Of a stretch of DNA of 7,005 nt, positions 6,881 through 7,005 are shown in pieces. Made by a program: the position numbers and the translations under genes. Numbering within the stretch: the stretch's first letter is position 1; each line of letters opens with the position of its first letter. Source of the stretch: Paracoccaceae bacterium. GTDB lineage: Bacteria > Pseudomonadota > Alphaproteobacteria > Rhodobacterales > Rhodobacteraceae. The DNA lies in assembly GCA_023260935.1 (NCBI GenBank), contig JALQTL010000430.1, positions 1-7,005 of the forward strand. Reading direction: 5' to 3'. The notes below the pieces were generated by a model. It saw only the letters and a list, made by a program, of their open reading frames with translations, was not told the origin of the DNA and ran no database searches.

Positions 6881-6934
6881 GCTGACAGCGAAATCGCCGC
6901 CCGCTTCCCCTTCCTTTCGGGGCCGAGAGACATC
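6881..6934. other. 54-bp gap before the MFS gene, no clear terminator
   Basis: This gap separates the last hydrolase and the MFS transporter. A weak CCCC/GGGG inverted repeat (6907-6922, 8-nt loop) is the only structure seen, and it has no T-tract, so read-through from the operon into the transporter is plausible. No convincing promoter hexamers were found. GAGAGA at 6925-6930 is the ribosome binding site of the transporter. Confidence 0.35.
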
Positions 6935-7005
6935 ATGCCCGCTTCGCCCCGCCTTGCGCTTGCCTTCATCCTTGCCACCGTCACGCTGGATGCCATCGGC
7001 ATCGG
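6935..7005 (+). CDS. MFS transporter, Tet/DHA1-like, first 23 codons (3' end outside window)
   Basis: Only the start of this gene is inside the window. The 23 complete codons read MPASPRLALAFILATVTLDA plus IGI, a short basic cytoplasmic end followed by the first membrane helix. The LDAIGIG stretch matches the beginning of TetA-type drug:H+ antiporters of the major facilitator superfamily, where an LDAxGIG block opens the first helix. ATG at 6935 follows GAGAGA by 4 nt. The product would be an inner-membrane exporter of about 400 residues, probably for a drug or small metabolite. Since it lies 54 bp after the hydrolase gene on the same strand it may belong to the same transcript, but the substrate and co-regulation are inference from a short fragment. 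Confidence 0.65.
   Translation, partial: MPASPRLALAFILATVTLDAIGI

Noticed and set aside
6907..6922. Hairpin CCCC/GGGG as operon terminator
   Set aside because: Only four base pairs with an 8-nt loop and no T-tract; too weak in DNA of this composition.

Overview
This window looks like chromosomal DNA from a GC-rich alphaproteobacterium, most probably Rhodobacteraceae (Rhodobacter/Gemmobacter/Paracoccus-like). That placement rests on base composition, codon use and protein flavour, and was not tested by a search. The genes are densely packed and intact. I saw no RNA gene, insertion sequence, CRISPR array or long repeat.

Left part, minus strand (1-2776): an MsbA-related ABC half-transporter with fused membrane and ATPase domains (2776 to 995) is followed downstream by the N-terminal 280 residues of an AMP-forming acyl-CoA synthetase (841 to beyond position 1). 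The 153-bp gap between them holds a 7-bp GC hairpin just after the ABC stop codon. A second hairpin lies just ahead of the strong ribosome binding site of the synthetase.

Centre (2777-2905): a 129-bp divergent intergenic region must carry the starts of both transcription units. It contains a 6-bp inverted repeat directly beside a TTGACG -35-like hexamer.

Right part, plus strand (2906-6880): five tightly packed genes look like one operon. In order they are a type II (S)-2-haloacid dehalogenase, an alpha/beta hydrolase of unknown substrate, a PLP-dependent threonine/serine dehydratase-like ammonia-lyase, a 3-oxoadipate enol-lactonase (PcaD-like), and a second unassigned alpha/beta hydrolase of the plant methylesterase/hydroxynitrile-lyase type. 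Junctions are +9 nt, a 4-nt ATGA overlap, +6 nt and an 8-nt overlap. After 54 bp comes the first 23 codons of an MFS exporter of the Tet/DHA1 type, cut by the window edge.

All catalytic residues I can check are present in the five enzymes. The set (dehalogenation, three Ser-His-Asp hydrolases, an ammonia-lyase, perhaps an exporter) suggests breakdown or detoxification of small carboxylated, esterified or lactonised compounds. No single known pathway uses this combination, so the shared substrate is unknown. The known individual families are secure; a joint pathway is inference from operon structure.
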